64,000 nucleotides of DNA, taken from assembly GCA_900545935.1 (NCBI GenBank), contig URAP01000002.1:1-64000 (forward strand). Reading direction: 5' to 3'. How positions within the stretch are numbered: the stretch's first letter is position 1; each line of letters opens with the position of its first letter. This document shows positions 1-9,106 of this stretch, piece after piece. Under the pieces are notes generated by a model. It was not told the DNA's origin. It was given only the letters and a program-made list of their open reading frames with translations, and searched no databases. A program made the translations under genes and the position numbers. The stretch comes from an uncultured Eubacteriales bacterium. Its GTDB lineage: Bacteria; Bacillota; Clostridia; Oscillospirales; CAG-272.

Positions 1-1
1 T

Positions 2-2299
2 CCGCTGACGTTTTTCTCCGAGCTGCGCGCAGCCTTTGACCGTACGCTTGATCTCCACGGCACGCTTCCCGAGCACTCGCTCTATTACGTTGCAATAGGC
101 GCTGCCATGCTCGCACACACCGAGCTGTCGCTCGCAGAAACGGCAGAGATGCTCGAGAACTTTGTTCCGACCGGCGGATATCTCTCATGCCAGCCTCTCT
201 TCGAGAGCGAAGAGGATTATCGCGAGTTTTGTGAGCGCCATGCACGCGCCGCAGTCCCGATAACCGAGGATACCGAATACAGGGGCGCAGCATATATCGG
301 AATAGACGCAGGCTCGACGACCGTCAAGGCGGTAGCGACAGACGAGGACGGTAATATCCTCACAAGTGCATATCAGCCGAACGGCGGCGACCCCATCCCG
401 TTTGTCCGCGAATTTATAACGAGCTTCCGCGAGCGCTTCCCGCATGCCTCTATCGGTGCCTCAGCCGTAACCGGCTACGGCGAGGACATGATACGCAGTG
501 CATTCAGGCTCGACTACGGCATTGTCGAGACCGTTGCACACTTCACCGCAGCGCACCGCTTCCGTCCGGACGTTTCGTTTATTATCGACATCGGCGGTCA
601 GGATATCAAGTGTTTTAAGATCCACGCAGGCGCTATCGACAACATTTTTCTTAACGAGGCATGCTCTTCCGGCTGCGGCTCGTTTCTTCAGGCGTTTGCG
701 AGCGCGCTCGGATACTCCATCGAGGACTTTTCAAAGCTCGGACTCCTCGCGCCCGCACCCGTCGATCTCGGCTCGAGATGCACGGTATTCATGAATTCTT
801 CGGTCAAACAGGCACAGAAGGACGGCGCGAGCGTAGGCAACATCTCGGCGGGTCTGTCGATATCGGTCGTAAAAAACGCCCTGTACAAGGTCATTCGCGT
901 AGCGTCGCCCGAGGAATTCGGCAGCAGCATAGTCGTTCAAGGCGGTACATTTCTCAACGACGCCGTGCTACGTGCGTTTGAGCGCGAGGTCGGCAGAGAT
1001 GTCGTACGTCCGTCTATTGCGGGACTTATGGGCGCTTTCGGCGCAGCCCTGTATGCTCAGGAGCGAGCGACGAAGCAAGGCATCACAGAGAGCTCCATTC
1101 TCTCGCCCGACGAGCTGAGTGGGCTGAAGCACGATGTTAAGATGACAACCTGCAACGGCTGTGAGAACCATTGCTCGCTGACTGTCAACACATTCACGAG
1201 CACGCTCTCGGACGGTACGGAAAGCTCCTCGCGCCGCTTTATCGGAGGCAACCGCTGCGAAAAGATGATACACGGAAAGCAGGAGCGCAGCAATCTCAAT
1301 ATGCTCGAATACAAGCGCACACTGCTCGCATCGTATAAGCCGGTGTCAGGCAAACGCGGAAGGATAGGCATTCCTATGGGATTGAACATGTACGAGTTGT
1401 ACCCGTTCTGGCACACCTTCTTTACCTCACTCGGCTTCGAGGTCGTTCGCTCCGCACCGTCGACTCGCGATACATACCTGCGCGGGCAGACGACGATCCC
1501 GTCCGATACCGTATGCTACCCCGCAAAGCTCATACACGGTCATATCCGTGAGCTTGTCGACGACGGAATAAAGACGATATTCTATCCCTGCATGACCTAT
1601 AACATCGACGAGGGCAAAAGCGACAACCACTACAACTGTCCGGTCGTTGCATATTACCCCGAGGTCATCCGCGCGAATATGCACCTTCCAGAGGATGTGA
1701 CTGTTATCGGCGACTATGTTGGACTGCACCGCCGCGAGCTGCCGAAAAAGCTGCACGCGATGCTGCTGCGCTACTATGACGGGATATCGCTCGCCGAGGT
1801 AAAGTCGGCATGCAAGGCGGCTTTTGCAGAGCAGCAAGCTCATATGGACCGTATCGGTAACGAGGGGAAGCGTATGCTGCGCGAGGCATATGCGGCGGAT
1901 ATGCCGGTCATTATACTCGCGTCCCGCCCGTACCACGCAGACCCGGAGGTCTGTCACGGCATAGATAAGCTGATCTGCGATCTCGGCGCTGCCGTGATAA
2001 CGGAGGATTCCGTTGCCGACGAAATACCGAAGTTTGAGGTAAACGTCCTCAATCAGTGGACATACCACAGCCGCATGTACGCCGCCGCGCGGTACGTTGC
2101 GGAAAACGCGCGCGAGCACCCTAAGCTGAATCTCGTTCAGTTCGTTTCATTCGGCTGCGGTGTCGATGCTATCACCACCGATGAGATACGCTCGATCCTC
2201 GAGAGCGCAGGAAAGATATACACACAGATTAAGATTGACGAGATCACAAATCTCGGAACGGTAAAGATCAGGCTCCGCAGCCTGTTCGCTACCATGTAA
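2..2299 (+). CDS. 2-hydroxyacyl-CoA dehydratase activator, large subunit-like (5' truncated by window edge)
   Basis: The reading frame is open from the window edge, so the N-terminus is missing. About 765 residues are visible. A BcrAD/BadFG-type ASKHA ATPase domain lies at about nt 290-1080, with phosphate motifs YIGIDAGSTTVK and DIGGQDIK. It keeps the two Cys contexts (EACSSGCGSF, SRCTVFM) that hold the bridging [4Fe-4S] cluster in HgdC-type activators. A DUF2229-like region follows from about nt 1345 (GIPMGLNMYELYPFW). Known activators couple ATP hydrolysis to low-potential electron transfer into 2-hydroxyacyl-CoA dehydratases. The large clostridial version is usually a single chain of about 1400 residues whose substrate is unknown. 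Here the rest lies in the next gene 25 bp downstream, so the two probably act as one complex in the cytoplasm. The family call is firm; the substrate is not known. Confidence 0.88.
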   Translation, partial: PLTFFSELRAAFDRTLDLHGTLPEHSLYYVAIGAAMLAHTELSLAETAEMLENFVPTGGYLSCQPLFESEEDYREFCERHARAAVPITEDTEYRGAAYIGIDAGSTTVKAVATDEDGNILTSAYQPNGGDPIPFVREFITSFRERFPHASIGASAVTGYGEDMIRSAFRLDYGIVETVAHFTAAHRFRPDVSFIIDIGGQDIKCFKIHAGAIDNIFLNEACSSGCGSFLQAFASALGYSIEDFSKLGLLAPAPVDLGSRCTVFMNSSVKQAQKDGASVGNISAGLSISVVKNALYKVIRVASPEEFGSSIVVQGGTFLNDAVLRAFEREVGRDVVRPSIAGLMGAFGAALYAQERATKQGITESSILSPDELSGLKHDVKMTTCNGCENHCSLTVNTFTSTLSDGTESSSRRFIGGNRCEKMIHGKQERSNLNMLEYKRTLLASYKPVSGKRGRIGIPMGLNMYELYPFWHTFFTSLGFEVVRSAPSTRDTYLRGQTTIPSDTVCYPAKLIHGHIRELVDDGIKTIFYPCMTYNIDEGKSDNHYNCPVVAYYPEVIRANMHLPEDVTVIGDYVGLHRRELPKKLHAMLLRYYDGISLAEVKSACKAAFAEQQAHMDRIGNEGKRMLREAYAADMPVIILASRPYHADPEVCHGIDKLICDLGAAVITEDSVADEIPKFEVNVLNQWTYHSRMYAAARYVAENAREHPKLNLVQFVSFGCGVDAITTDEIRSILESAGKIYTQIKIDEITNLGTVKIRLRSLFATM

Positions 2300-2324
2300 C
2301 TTTGCATTTCAGAAGAGGTCGGCA

Positions 2325-3653
2325 ATGAGAAGTGTTCCATTTACACCCGAAATGAGAAAAGAGTATACAATACTCATACCGAATATGCTTCCGATCCACT
2401 GGAACTTTGTGGTGCGGATTTTCTCATTCTACGGATACAACGTCGAGTTCATCGACTCGACCGACCGCGCGATAATAGACGAGGGTCTGCGCTCGGTCCA
2501 CAACGATACCTGTTACCCCGCTCTGCTCGTAATAGGTCAGTACCTTTATGCGCTGCGCTGCGGTAAGTACGACCCGCATAAGGTCGCTATGCTTTATTTT
2601 CAGACCGGCGGCGGCTGCCGCGCATCAAACTATATCTGCCTTATGCGCAAGGCGCTCGACCGCGCGGGCTTTGACTATGTGCCGATACTATCCATCAACT
2701 TCAGCGGCTGGAAGAATGAAGGCGGCGGCTTCAAGATCACACTGCCCATGCTTCCCCGCGCCATGTCGGCGCTCGCCTACGGCGATCTGCTCATGCTGCT
2801 GCGCAATCAGACCGCGCCGTATGAGATACATAAGGGAGACAGCGATAAGCTCGTCGAGAAATGGACGGAATATCTCTGCGAAGAGTTCAATCACGGACGG
2901 CAGCTCTACGGCTCATCCATAAAAAAGACGATGGATAAGATAGCGGCAGAGTTTGAGGCGATAGAACGCGATACAAAGCCGAGAGTCAAGGTCGGAATAG
3001 TCGGCGAGATCTATATAAAATACTCAGCCCTCGGAAATAACAACCTCGAGCGCTTCCTTGCCTCAGAGGATTGCGAGGTCATGGTACCGGGTCTTCTCGA
3101 CTTTATGCTCTACTGCGTTCAGGGCGGCATCGAGGCATACGACCTCTACGGCGGAGAAAAGATGCCGCTGTACGTCTGCCGCATCGCTCGCAGATACCTT
3201 GAGGGAGTTAAGAGCAAGATAATCTCTGCCGCTTCCGCGCACGGCTTTACCCCGCCATCGAGCTTTACTCATCTGACAAAGCTCGTCGACGGTATTATCA
3301 GCCGCGGCTGCGACATGGGCGAGGGATGGCTGCTCACCGCAGAGATGGCAGAGCTTTATGAGCTCGGATATGAGAATATCATCTGCGTTCAGCCGTTCGG
3401 CTGTCTGCCTAATCATATCGTCGGCAAGGGAATGATACGCAAGCTGCGCGAAAAATACCCGCGCGCCAACATCGTTCCGATAGACTACGACCCCGGTGCT
3501 ACCGCTGTCAACCAGGAAAACCGTATCAAGCTAATGCTTGCAGTCGCACGCGAGCATCTCGCGCAGATGCAATCGCCGCTTTCGTCTCAGTCGCGGACCG
3601 ATGCATCAGGGCAAACGGATAATGCGGATGCATGTGTCGGATCAGATCGGTAA
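2325..3653 (+). CDS. 2-hydroxyglutaryl-CoA dehydratase-like component, second half of split large activase
   Basis: This 442-residue protein matches the C-terminal part of the large clostridial acyl-CoA dehydratase activase. Conserved Cys contexts are visible in NDTCYPALLVIGQY, GGGCRASNYICLM and QPFGCLPNHIVGKG, which resemble cluster-binding positions of HgdB/HgdA-type subunits. The end carries IDYDPGATAVNQENRIKLML, a typical family ending, followed by a short low-complexity Ser/Gln/Asp tail. The start at 2325 is supported by AGAAGAGG at 2311-2318. It sits 25 bp after the activator gene in the same operon, and the terminator at 3739 closes the unit. I infer that it partners the upstream ATPase; which acyl-CoA, if any, is reduced or dehydrated cannot be read from sequence. 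Confidence 0.82.
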   Translation: MRSVPFTPEMRKEYTILIPNMLPIHWNFVVRIFSFYGYNVEFIDSTDRAIIDEGLRSVHNDTCYPALLVIGQYLYALRCGKYDPHKVAMLYFQTGGGCRASNYICLMRKALDRAGFDYVPILSINFSGWKNEGGGFKITLPMLPRAMSALAYGDLLMLLRNQTAPYEIHKGDSDKLVEKWTEYLCEEFNHGRQLYGSSIKKTMDKIAAEFEAIERDTKPRVKVGIVGEIYIKYSALGNNNLERFLASEDCEVMVPGLLDFMLYCVQGGIEAYDLYGGEKMPLYVCRIARRYLEGVKSKIISAASAHGFTPPSSFTHLTKLVDGIISRGCDMGEGWLLTAEMAELYELGYENIICVQPFGCLPNHIVGKGMIRKLREKYPRANIVPIDYDPGATAVNQENRIKLMLAVAREHLAQMQSPLSSQSRTDASGQTDNADACVGSDR

Positions 3654-3680
3654 AGCAGCCGGAATTACGAGTTTTTTCTG

Positions 3681-3700
3681 ATTTTATCTAATTTTATCTA
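3681..3700 (+). repeat. Tandem 10-bp repeat
   Basis: The 10-mer ATTTTATCTA occurs twice back to back just after the activase operon and before its terminator. With only two copies in AT-rich spacer, it may have no function. Confidence 0.5.
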
Positions 3701-3738
3701 AAGCACGAAAATTACGAAAATATGTACAATTCGACGAA

Positions 3739-3776
3739 AAGCCGCCCCCGATAAGGGGTGCGGCTTTGTTTTTTGT
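3739..3776 (+). terminator. Rho-independent terminator of the activase operon
   Basis: AAGCCGC at 3739-3745 pairs with GCGGCTT at 3760-3766, the inner CCCC and GGGG can extend the stem, and a T-rich tract follows. The 3654-3954 spacer holds only this hairpin, the tandem repeat and the promoter of the next gene. Confidence 0.8.
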
Positions 3777-3846
3777 CTTGACTGTCATTATTACAACTGC
3801 CTTAAAAAAATCCATAAATCTTTTATGCATATTGCGTGAAATACTG

Positions 3847-3875
3847 TTGACAAATATAAAATCAGATGGTATAAT
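3847..3875 (+). promoter_or_regulatory. SigA-type promoter of the CBM9-like dockerin gene
   Basis: TTGACA at 3847-3852 and TATAAT at 3870-3875 are separated by exactly 17 bp, a perfect consensus match. The 5' leader to the ATG at 3955 is about 70 nt. Confidence 0.88.
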
Positions 3876-3954
3876 CATAATTGCATGAGGCCGTTTATAT
3901 ATTTATTTGTTATATATGCGGCAAAATCCCATTGTTCATCAGGAGGTTATTCAG

Positions 3955-5538
3955 ATGAAAAACAAAAAGCTGCTTACATTTGTTTCCGCAGCGCTTATCG
4001 CAAGCACCGCAATAGCACCTACCATAGGAAGTGTTTCTGCGGCGAATGCAAATACGAACTTTGTTCGTTTTGCTACCCCTACCCTCGACGGAGAGCTGGA
4101 CAGCGCTTATACTAAGTCCTATTCGTTCAAGCTTTCCGATCTCGCAAGCTCCGGAAAGATCGATATGAATACTTTCCAGCTTGATGAAGCTAAGTTCTAC
4201 AAGGTAGCGGGATACGATTTTGATACAGGATATATTGAAATCTACGACGCTGACGGAAAGCAGATTACCAAGGATGATTTTCTTAGCGACGATCTCTACG
4301 AGGGCGATTATAGAAAACTGCCCGAGGGCGTTAAATTCCGTTGGACCGAGGCAGGACTCAGAAGCAAGTGGTTCACTGATACAACCTTCTACTTCCTCTA
4401 CAACGGCGAGAGCATATTTGTCTATGCGGATGTAGTAGACGACGATCCTATCGCTCTTACCGACACTGAGCGCAATGAAGCATATGCGTCCGGTTGGTCC
4501 GGCAGACCTGTGTGGGGCGACTATGTGCTTTCGACATTTGCATTTAACGATATGCCCAAGACCTCCTATGAGGTAAATAAGGATGAGGGTACCGTTACAG
4601 CCATCGAAAAGGACCCCCAGCCCGTCTCGACTCTCGGCTTTGTTGCATCATACGGCGGCAGTATTTTCTACAGCGGTGCCGATAATAACTGCGAGGCTCA
4701 TTTCGATACCGAGACAGCAAAGGTAAAATACGAAAATACTCTCTCCACTCTGAATGATTACTGCATCAACTGGTGGGAGTACTGCTGCTTCCAGGACGAT
4801 GTAAACTCTAAGGCACAGACATATCGCGACATGATCTGCGACGGTTCCGATACAACTCCGACCCTCGACGAAAACGGAAATCAGTACTATTGCTACTATA
4901 ATGCGGAAGGTAAGCGTATGCTCGTAACCTCCCCTGACAAGGCTCCCGCCGAGTATCAGGATAAATGCGAGCTTGCTTTTGAAGAGTGCAGCACGGCTTT
5001 CCACACATTTTTAGGCAGACATATTTTCAACACAGAGAATCTCGCAGCAAGAGATGAAGGTCGTAAGGCAAACCTCAACTATGTAAGGGCTAAAGATACC
5101 GATACCGGTTACGCTGTTGAGATGCAGATCCCGCTTACCGAGACTGCGATCAATTATATTGCTGAAGGCGGTTCCGTTTCTTTCTACGCAAATATATGCG
5201 ACGGAGAGAAGATTCCTTTCGGCAGCAGCTTTGCCAGCAACGGCAATGCATCCAGATGGATGCTCAACGGTATGAGCGGAACGGGCGACAGTGTGATTAA
5301 CCTCTCGTTTACAAAGACAGATTTCGTCTCTTCCCTTAAGGCAGGCGATATCAACGGTGACGGCGAAATCGACACTAAGGACATAGTCCGTCTTATGAAG
5401 AGCGTCTCCGGACAGGCAGTTCCTGCATTCAACGCAGACGTAAATAACGACGATGCTGTTGATACGATCGACCTTGTAAGACTTATGAAGCACATTGCCG
5501 GTTATGAGGTCGAGCTTACCGCGCACGACATTGCGTAA
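3955..5538 (+). CDS. Secreted protein with family-9-like carbohydrate-binding region and C-terminal type I dockerin
   Basis: The 527-residue precursor starts at 3955 behind a strong AGGAGG (3941-3946); an in-frame upstream ATG at 3907 lacks such a site. Residues 1-30 are a classic signal peptide (Lys-rich start, hydrophobic core, GSVSA before the likely cut). The central part contains patterns seen in family 9 carbohydrate-binding/DOMON-like sandwiches (TPTLDGELDSAY, FVYADVVDDDP and, later, GYAVEMQIPLTE). Residues about 460-527 hold two dockerin calcium-loop repeats (GDINGDGEIDTKDIVRLMK and DVNNDDAVDTIDLVRLMK). No catalytic motif was recognised. By family knowledge the dockerin would bind a cohesin on a scaffoldin or cell-surface anchor, so this is probably an exported glycan-binding or accessory module. 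It has its own promoter and a terminator after it. Confidence 0.85.
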   Translation: MKNKKLLTFVSAALIASTAIAPTIGSVSAANANTNFVRFATPTLDGELDSAYTKSYSFKLSDLASSGKIDMNTFQLDEAKFYKVAGYDFDTGYIEIYDADGKQITKDDFLSDDLYEGDYRKLPEGVKFRWTEAGLRSKWFTDTTFYFLYNGESIFVYADVVDDDPIALTDTERNEAYASGWSGRPVWGDYVLSTFAFNDMPKTSYEVNKDEGTVTAIEKDPQPVSTLGFVASYGGSIFYSGADNNCEAHFDTETAKVKYENTLSTLNDYCINWWEYCCFQDDVNSKAQTYRDMICDGSDTTPTLDENGNQYYCYYNAEGKRMLVTSPDKAPAEYQDKCELAFEECSTAFHTFLGRHIFNTENLAARDEGRKANLNYVRAKDTDTGYAVEMQIPLTETAINYIAEGGSVSFYANICDGEKIPFGSSFASNGNASRWMLNGMSGTGDSVINLSFTKTDFVSSLKAGDINGDGEIDTKDIVRLMKSVSGQAVPAFNADVNNDDAVDTIDLVRLMKHIAGYEVELTAHDIA

Positions 5539-5571
5539 CCTGCCTACCTCTAAGATCTAACATCATTTTCT

Positions 5572-5612
5572 GTAAGCGGTGCGGTTTCCCCGCGCCGCTT
5601 ACGCTTTGTTGT
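5572..5612 (+). terminator. Terminator between the two dockerin genes
   Basis: A near-perfect 13-bp GC-rich stem (5572-5584 with 5590-5602) with a 5-nt loop is followed by a short T-containing stretch. It probably limits read-through into the second dockerin gene rather than stopping it fully, because no separate strong promoter is evident before 5644. Confidence 0.65.
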
Positions 5613-5643
5613 AATACAAAATTTGATTTTACGGAGAATAAAG

Positions 5644-6915
5644 ATGAAATCAATTAAAAATTTACTGCTGACTGCCGCCGCGGTTGTTACGGCAACTGTT
5701 GCCGCGACTGCCGTAATCTCTTTCGGCGTACAGGCGAAATACGGCGACATAAATAATGACGGAAATGTCGACACAGCCGACCTTGTAAGACTTATGAAAT
5801 ATATAGCTGCCGACGGAGAGGGCGTTGAAGCCGTCGGTACCGATCTGAACAACGATAATATTACCGACACCCGCGATCTTATACGACTCATGAAGTACAT
5901 TGCAGATCCGGGAGCATTCGACACCGATCCGCCCGAAACCGATCCCGAGGAGCCGGAAGAAACGGTCGCACACGAGGACGAGGTCGAGACGCCTCTCACC
6001 GAGATGAATTCCGCTGTCGGCAGAATCGAAAAGGAAAGCGATGCGGCAGCCGTCGAGAACTGGAAAGAGATCCTCGACAGCGCTATCGAAAAGACGGCAA
6101 ATCTTGAGGAGGCGGATATAAAAGCAAGTCGCACTCTCAAATCAACGGATAACTCCATGATATATGAGCGTATCGGTAATCTAAAGCTGCGTACCTCCGA
6201 GGACGGTATTACCCGCGGAAAGCTCAGAGAATCCGTATCTGACGGAATAGACACTGTTAACTCCTATATTTTCTACGGTGCAGGAAAAGCATATCTCCCG
6301 CTGCTCGAGGATCCGAGCTATATAGAGGGTAAGCTCGCAGGCTATAAATTCAAAGAAATGGCATCCCTCTATCTTCCCGCTGATATCAACACCTCTGCCC
6401 TTTCCGGCGTGTGCGCAAACAAAAACAGCGACGGTTCCGTCACGCTCAGTCTGAGCGCTGATGCGGGTATGCTGAGCGGCAGCTCGCTTGATGTAATTTC
6501 GCTGCGCACCGAGGGTCTCACTCATCTTCCGAAAATCGAGAATCCCGCAGACCCGACAAGCATCAAGCTGAATTGCAGCATAAACAAGGACGGATATATT
6601 ACCTACCTCGATATTGAATTCAGCTTCGGCGCTACTCTGAGGATCGATCCGTCGAACACAAGACAGAAAACCATGTCCTACAAGATGGCTGTTTCTCTCG
6701 ACAACGCAGGCGAAAAAATCGCGATAGGCGAGCCTGCAGATCTCGACAGCTTTATTCCCTACGATATTGCAGACGAGCTTACAGAAGTTGTAAAGTCGCT
6801 CTACATAAACGGCAGCAAGATCGACGGCTTTGACGAAAAATATCAGCTGCTGTGCGAACTATACGGCAAGGACAATATCGACGATACCATAAGCGAGCTC
6901 GGATATACCCTCTGA
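5644..6915 (+). CDS. Secreted protein with N-terminal type I dockerin, unknown C-terminal domain
   Basis: The start at 5644 is set by ACGGAG (5631-5636) and by the signal peptide that begins MKSIKNLLLTAAAVV. The 423-residue precursor has a signal peptide (about 1-31) and, immediately after it at residues 33-92, two dockerin repeats (GDINNDGNVDTADLVRLMK and DLNNDNITDTRDLIRLMK). An acidic Pro/Glu/Asp linker follows (93-118), then about 300 residues that I do not recognise. These contain alternating polar segments, as in an exported beta-rich or lipoprotein-like ligand-binding fold. Dockerins usually lie at the C-terminus, so this order is unusual. The gene follows another dockerin gene by 105 bp, suggesting that the two join the same cohesin-based surface complex. 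The function of the C-terminal domain is unknown. Confidence 0.8.
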   Translation: MKSIKNLLLTAAAVVTATVAATAVISFGVQAKYGDINNDGNVDTADLVRLMKYIAADGEGVEAVGTDLNNDNITDTRDLIRLMKYIADPGAFDTDPPETDPEEPEETVAHEDEVETPLTEMNSAVGRIEKESDAAAVENWKEILDSAIEKTANLEEADIKASRTLKSTDNSMIYERIGNLKLRTSEDGITRGKLRESVSDGIDTVNSYIFYGAGKAYLPLLEDPSYIEGKLAGYKFKEMASLYLPADINTSALSGVCANKNSDGSVTLSLSADAGMLSGSSLDVISLRTEGLTHLPKIENPADPTSIKLNCSINKDGYITYLDIEFSFGATLRIDPSNTRQKTMSYKMAVSLDNAGEKIAIGEPADLDSFIPYDIADELTEVVKSLYINGSKIDGFDEKYQLLCELYGKDNIDDTISELGYTL

Positions 6916-7219
6916 TTGTCGAACGTAAATAGCATTTAAATATCGCCCGATACGAGCAAAAATCATTAATTCAGATCTTTAGCTCGGATCAAGAGGTGAT
7001 AATTAAAGAATATAATATCGCTCCGGTGTGATTTTCACAGACGGTTCATTTTTGAGAATCGTCGAAAAATCACACCGGAGCGTTATTTTTTCAAAAAGAA
7101 AATCTCTGGTACCGAGCAGATATAAATGCATTCATGCAAGCTCGAGCATATCCGTTTATACTAAAATAAAAAAATGTGAGCTAAACTGCAGCGATAAAAT
7201 CTTATAATGTAAAGCAAGT
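6916..7219. other. Intergenic region between convergent genes
   Basis: This 304-bp spacer is AT-rich. It holds the long hairpin at 7019-7082 and no coding potential that I can support. No promoter consensus is needed here because both flanking genes end in it. Confidence 0.7.
7019..7092. terminator. Long-stem bidirectional terminator
   Basis: A perfect 17-bp inverted repeat (7019-7035 with 7066-7082), extendable with one mismatch, encloses a 30-nt loop. A run of Ts follows on the plus strand and flanking A/T tracts lie on the other side. It sits between convergent genes and could stop both transcripts. Confidence 0.75.
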
Positions 7220-8365
7220 CTAAAATTTCACACGCAGGCAAACACAAGCTCCTGTTAAAGACAGCCTCATATTACCGGCAGGGACAAATATACAGTCGCC
7301 GCATTTAAACGAAAGAGCGCTGTGCGGCGCTTGATATGTGTCGTCCGCGCCTATCGCAGCAGCAAACGATATACTGTCGCGGGAATCAAAGCCCGAGCAT
7401 GATCCCGCATTACGGTCATTATCGCGTTCGGCGCGAAGCTCTCCGCTGCCGTCTATGCACAGCAGCACCGACGCAGAATTCTCTTCCGTCGGCAGCAAGG
7501 TGCCGGAATACTCCGTGCCGTCTGCGACGGCGGCGGTCTTTGCTTCAATGCGAGTAACACAAAAATATTGCGTCTTGCATATTTCCGTAATGCCGCTGCA
7601 GGCAGGATGCCGATACAGCGGCTTGATCGCGCGTCCGTCAAGTACCGCAACATCAAGAGCGCTGTCTATATGCAGCGGACGCAATTTCCCGTCCTTTTCC
7701 TTACGTCCGTAATCCCACAGCCGATACGTAACATCTGAGCTCTGCTGTATCTCGGCAAGTACTATTCCCCCGCCTATGGCGTGTACAGTACCCGGCTCTA
7801 TCAAGAATGCATCTCCGCGCTTAACCGGAACATATCGCAGATATCGCCCGAGCCCACCGCGTTCGGCAGCCTCACGAACCAGCTGTCGTGTAAGCGGGCG
7901 GTCAAATCCGAGCACGAGCTGCGCGCCGGGCTGCGCCTCGAGGATATACCACATCTCGGTCTTGCCGTGCTGTTCCTCACGCGAGATTGCATACGCATCA
8001 TCCGGATGCACCTGAACCGACAGATCGCTCTGCGCGTCTATCAGCTTTATCAGTATCGGCAGTTCGTTTTCTTTGCCGAGCAGCGACGGATACTCGGACA
8101 AAACATCGCCGAGCAGTCTGCCGGTAAAGCAGCCACTCGCAACGGTACTCTGTCCCGACGGGTGGACAGAGCATTCCCATGTTTCTCCGAGCTGCGGAAT
8201 GTCGGCACGCTTCCCGTACAGCCGAGCAAGACTGTTCCCTCCCCATATACATGACTTATAATACGGTGAGAGAAGAAACGGCGCGGCGATCATACCCGCT
8301 TGTTCGAGATTCGGACAAGCATCCGAACGCTGCCCATGCCCGCATGTGCTGCGTCGCTCAGACAT
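7220..8365 (-). CDS. manA: Mannose-6-phosphate isomerase, class I
   Basis: The enzyme interconverts mannose 6-phosphate and fructose 6-phosphate in the cytoplasm. It shows the class I cupin signature: the Zn ligand motif QVHPDD, then KTEMWYIL and EPGTVHAIGGG, with the early FLLSPYYKSCIWGG motif of bacterial ManA. At about 381 residues it is longer than the usual 310-320 because of an extended C-terminal cupin segment and an N-terminal stretch. I chose the ATG at 8365 because it overlaps the end of the upstream nitroreductase gene by 8 bp, as in translational coupling. An ATG at 8293 gives the conserved family start and is the main alternative, and an upstream in-frame start at 8401 is less likely. 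It probably feeds mannose from glycans into glycolysis or supplies GDP-mannose synthesis. Confidence 0.87.
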   Translation of the reverse strand: MSERRSTCGHGQRSDACPNLEQAGMIAAPFLLSPYYKSCIWGGNSLARLYGKRADIPQLGETWECSVHPSGQSTVASGCFTGRLLGDVLSEYPSLLGKENELPILIKLIDAQSDLSVQVHPDDAYAISREEQHGKTEMWYILEAQPGAQLVLGFDRPLTRQLVREAAERGGLGRYLRYVPVKRGDAFLIEPGTVHAIGGGIVLAEIQQSSDVTYRLWDYGRKEKDGKLRPLHIDSALDVAVLDGRAIKPLYRHPACSGITEICKTQYFCVTRIEAKTAAVADGTEYSGTLLPTEENSASVLLCIDGSGELRAERDNDRNAGSCSGFDSRDSISFAAAIGADDTYQAPHSALSFKCGDCIFVPAGNMRLSLTGACVCLRVKF

Positions 8366-8879
8366 GAATAATGTATCCGTCCTTACGTGGCAGGCGCGCA
8401 TCCGGCTCGACGGCGGGATAGCCGATAGCTATGCTGCCCACGCCGCGCAGCGATTCGGGCAGCTTCCACTCGGCGAGCAGCCGCTTGCCGTTTTCGCTGT
8501 CGAATATTTCGCGTTCGCGATGCACCCATACAGTACCGAGTCCGAGTGAATGTGCGGCAAGCATCATATTTTCAAGCACACAGCTTGCGTCCTCTACATA
8601 TGTCGGTCGGCTGCTGTCGGCAAGCACGAGAATAATTACCGGCGCACCGTAATATGGGTCTGTATCCGAACCGAGAACCGCGGCATTCAGCTTTGATACT
8701 CTATCGCGGTATGCCTTGCTCTCGACCGCGATAATTACCGGAGACTGTCTGCCCATTCCTGTAGGTGCGCTTGTTCCTGCTTCAAGCACGGCATCGAGCA
8801 GCTCACTCGGTATTGCGTCGCTTTTGTATGCGCGGATGCTTCTGCGCGAATTAATGACATCTAAGGTCTCGTTTTTCAT
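8358..8879 (-). CDS. Nitroreductase family FMN oxidoreductase
   Basis: This 173-residue protein begins at 8879 with AAGGAGG 9 bases upstream on the minus strand. An in-frame start further up at 8948 has no comparable site. It shows the nitroreductase N-terminal flavin-binding signature RRSIRAYKSDAIP, the segment AGTSAPTGMGRQSP, and the late VGSIAIGYP motif typical of the small clostridial members. These dimeric FMN enzymes use NAD(P)H to reduce nitro compounds, quinones or other small electrophiles; the physiological substrate is unknown. The gene overlaps the start of manA and is probably transcribed with it. Confidence 0.85.
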   Translation of the reverse strand: MKNETLDVINSRRSIRAYKSDAIPSELLDAVLEAGTSAPTGMGRQSPVIIAVESKAYRDRVSKLNAAVLGSDTDPYYGAPVIILVLADSSRPTYVEDASCVLENMMLAAHSLGLGTVWVHREREIFDSENGKRLLAEWKLPESLRGVGSIAIGYPAVEPDARLPRKDGYIIHV

Positions 8880-8980
8880 ACAACATTCCTCCTTGCGACA
8901 AGGTAATCTATTCAAGCTGATTCTATCACAAGCTGCGTATAAAATCAAGTCTTTTCCGACTGCAAGCAGCTCTGTTTTTC

Positions 8981-9009
8981 TTGACTGTACAGTATATTTG
9001 TGATAAAAT
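8981..9009 (+). promoter_or_regulatory. SigA-type promoter of the solitary glgB
   Basis: TTGACT at 8981-8986 and TAAAAT at 9004-9009 have a 17-bp spacer. The leader to the start at 9107 is about 90 nt. Confidence 0.75.
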
Positions 9010-9106
9010 ACGATGAGATATTTTGCCGAGCTGCCGCAGCTGCGGCGGGATAAGAAAAATTATTACACTGAAAACAACTCTTACATGATCATTCGGGTAC
9101 GGCGAT

